Positions 61,294 through 64,000 of a stretch of 64,000 nt of DNA are shown one piece after another. The position numbers and the translations under genes were made by a program. Each line of letters starts with the position of its first letter. Positions within the stretch are counted from its first letter, which is position 1. Source of the stretch: Membranipora membranacea (lineage: Eukaryota > Bryozoa > Gymnolaemata > Cheilostomatida > Membraniporidae); contig OU612065.1 of NCBI GenBank assembly GCA_914767715.1, forward strand, positions 10,230,001 through 10,294,000, given 5' to 3'. The notes beneath the pieces were generated by a model that ran no database searches, was not told where the DNA came from, and saw nothing but the letters and a program-made list of their open reading frames with translations.

Positions 61294-64000
61294 ATGTCAG
61301 ACAGTGAGGATGAAAATGTCTCGGTTGGTGAGGAGAGCGGAGAGGATGTTGGAGTTGATGACTCAGAACCAGAAGAGGAAGAAGAGGAGGAGGAATATAC
61401 CGGTCCTAGACGCAAAAAGACCAGAGTGGAAGGCTTTATCCTCGATGAGGCTGGTGGGTGTGATGATTGATAAATTTGATCACATAAACTTTTTATAAGT
61501 TGTTTGGGCAATCAGTCTGTCTACTGTCAGTATTTTGATTCGTGATTTATACATCGAAAATGTAAACTCAGGTCATGTTGAAAATTAACTTTACCACAAT
61601 TCTGATGTCTATCTAGAGTAGGGTCCTTTAAATCTGACATTTACGATGAAGGTGTATTGTCTACTCATTGATTCAACAGCCTACTTCATCGATTCAACAT
61701 TGTCTGGTGATTCAACAGGGTTTCGCTTTGAATCCAAAATATTTGAATAATCAGTGTGATTTGTTTGTGTCATTTGTTTCTGCTGGTTAAGTTCAAACAT
61801 TATTATGATTTGTACAGAGGTGGATGAGAATGATGATGAGTCAGAAGGAGAGTGGGAGGAGGGAGCTCAGGATCTCATCGCTAATGATACTGAGATGGAT
61901 CATTCCGCTCGTGACTTTGAAAGTAGAAGAAGACTGGATGAGTTCATGAATAAGGTTTGGCCATAATATGAGCAGACTGTTTGTGTCACTAGCGTCATTT
62001 ATCTTAGGGCTGGTCTTTTTGTCCAGGCTGAGTACTAAATTATGAAATGAGTGCACATGTCACATGTAGCTATGTACCAAACTAGTATCGTAGGACAGCA
62101 ATTTATGTTAATAGGGTATCAGTTGTTGCATTCATCGCTGCACCTAATTCACCTAATCATTATTATAAGGTGGATATGAGTCAGACACAGGTTTGATTGT
62201 GAGAGTCTAGGATAACCTGGTTATCTTGTTCTCGGATATCTCCATGCATGAACTCAAAGTTCTACATTTTGTTATTTTGCATCTGTTCTGTTGCTACATA
62301 GCAAACATATATATTTATGTTGACGTAATTACAGAATGAGGATGAGTTGGAGGAGTTTTACAGGCGTAGATGGACAGATACTAATGCTGCTGATAGATTC
62401 GGAGATGGAGAGGATATGTCTGATGAGATCACACAACAAGGTTTACTACCTGATGTCAAGTGAGTGATTAAGACGTTCAGTTGATTGTCGATTCTCTACA
62501 ACCGTTACAATTCATAGTCCTATATGATTGACATACATATAAACTATGACATTGGGAAAAGGTCCTAAATGATTGACATACACCATTATTACTACACATA
62601 CAATATATGGTCTGATGAATTGGCATATTACTATTTTTATGTGATAATACAATACATAGTATTATAATGTTGTGAATACTCCAATTTTGGTACCCACTGG
62701 GGTATCATCAGTTTGGTATTGTGGGACTTTATTTCGAAATTTTGAAGTTTGTCCTGACAAAAGATAATGGTTTTATGATTAAGAGGTATGAGCACATGCT
62801 GTCTCTATGTCTTGTTATAGCCGTGATCCTAACATGTGGGTGGTGAGGTGTAGAATGGGGGAAGAGAGAGATACCGTACTTGCTTTGATGAGAAAGTTTG
62901 TAGCCTACCAGTACACTGACACTCCAATCATGATCAAATCAGTCACATACAAGGACGGTCTGAAGGGAATTCTGTATGTCGAAGCTTTTAAGCAGACCCA
63001 CGTTAAGCACGCCATCGATGGTATTGGAAGTCTTAGAATGGGAACTTACAAACAACAGGTGAGAACTTGTCATGTCCTCATTACATAACATGGGATGTAT
63101 AAATGTATTGTATTGTATAGTACCTACAGGCTTGAAACAGCAAAATACAGCCCTAGCATTGCTTACATTTACTCAATCTCATTTGTTTCCCACCTCAGCT
63201 AGCAAAGATTGACGGACAGCATAGAATCGTGCTCAGAGATTGTTGAATATGGCTATAATGTGAAAGCAGTCTCGTTCCTCTTGTTTGTGAACGCAGGAAC
63301 TTAACGATTTAACAATGTAATGAATGGCTGTTGATGTAGATGGTGCCAATCAAAGAGATGACAGATGTTATGCGAGTGGTCAAAGAGAAGGTCAGAATAA
63401 AAGAGGGTACATGGGTGAGGATGAAGCGTGGTGTATTCAAGGATGATCTGGCTCAGGTAGACTTTGTGGAGCCATCAGAACATAAGATCAGACTGAAGCT
63501 GATTCCTAGAGTAGACTACACAAGAATGAGAGGAGTCATGAGGAACCAGAGCGCTGTGAGTATAACTTAGACATCTTAGAATCAGCGCTGTGTCAGCTTT
63601 CTACATGTGATACACACTGATGAATAGTCGCCATCACCATGTAAGATATTTGGTTAGTACAGCAAATGTACTGTTTGAAAGTGTTTAGATCGGATTACAT
63701 ACCATGAAGCACGAGAGAGACACTGTTAGTGACTTTGATATTCTTTGCTTGCAGCAACAACAGCCCAAAGGAAGAAGGCCACCACAAAAGCTGTTCGACG
63801 AGGAGGCAATCCGAGCTATCGGTGGAGAAGTCACCACACAGGGAAGCTTTAAGATATTTGAGAGCAATGAGTATAATGCTAAAGGATTCTTGATTAAGAC
63901 ATTCTACCCATCAGCATTCATCTCAGAGGGAGTCAAACCCACACTGGCTGAGCTGTCTAAGTTTGAGGATAGACCAGAGGATATCAGTATAGATTGTAAG
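61294..64000 (+). CDS. SUPT5H: Transcription elongation factor SPT5 (N-terminal half)
   Basis: Six coding exons in the window: 61294-61453, 61818-61954, 62335-62459, 62821-63058, 63340-63555 and 63755-64000; the gene runs off the end. Spt5 with Spt4 forms DSIF, which clamps RNA polymerase II and controls pausing and processivity. The N terminus is acidic ([20 protein letters not shown]) and followed by [14 protein letters not shown], as in animal Spt5. Then come [12 protein letters not shown] and the NGN domain ([16 protein letters not shown] to [15 protein letters not shown]). The KOW1 region starts [15 protein letters not shown] and contains [20 protein letters not shown]. The last exon has the conserved [26 protein letters not shown] at 63992-64000 may contain the next donor, so this exon may end at 63995. 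Confidence 0.96.

Overview
The window is nuclear DNA of an animal. Ten multi-exon protein-coding genes with GT-AG introns can be read, most of them end to end. Joined exons keep phase and give full-length products for eight genes. The gene set is metazoan: a secreted group III phospholipase A2, CCDC102A, KCTD9, two p21-activated-kinase (PAK) type kinases, V-ATPase subunit C, the motile-cilium assembly factor DNAAF1, cysteine string protein DNAJC5, a ZC3H4/ZC3H6-type CCCH protein and SUPT5H (Spt5). The DNA is AT-rich, intergenic gaps are 1-5 kb and introns are mostly 100-1300 bp. That fits an invertebrate with a compact genome; a sponge or another non-bilaterian is possible, but I cannot fix the phylum from this sequence.

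Layout: 195-2139 (-) phospholipase A2; 4292-10848 (-) CCDC102A; 12589-15971 (+) KCTD9; 18361-24222 (+) PAK; 25256-31425 (+) a divergent PAK-like kinase in tandem; 33817-37151 (+) V-ATPase C; 38183-43694 (-) DNAAF1; 45521-48917 (+) DNAJC5, first exon not found; 50207-55940 (-) ZC3H4/6-like; 61294-64000 (+) SUPT5H, cut by the window end. CCDC102A/KCTD9, DNAAF1/DNAJC5 and ZC3H4/SUPT5H are divergent pairs. V-ATPase C/DNAAF1 and DNAJC5/ZC3H4 are convergent. The genes do not form one pathway: ZC3H4 and SUPT5H both concern transcription elongation or termination, and the two kinases are a local duplication.

The non-coding part is rich in small foldback and terminal-inverted-repeat elements: 9156-9647, 12099-12315, 18824-19001, 32031-32301, 32411-32464, 37543-37922 and 44453-44704. 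There is also a tRNA-derived SINE (41940-42190), a retroposon 3' tail (28440-28620), long poly-C/poly-G runs, and a roughly 30-bp palindrome seen three times.

The least ordinary signals are a 28-bp tandem array that copies the KCTD9 exon-1 donor splice site, a terminal-inverted-repeat element carrying a decayed tRNA-Thr-like Pol III promoter, the dispersed palindrome family, and a PAK paralogue with no CRIB motif. I found no bacterial-type system, CRISPR array, rRNA or intact tRNA gene.
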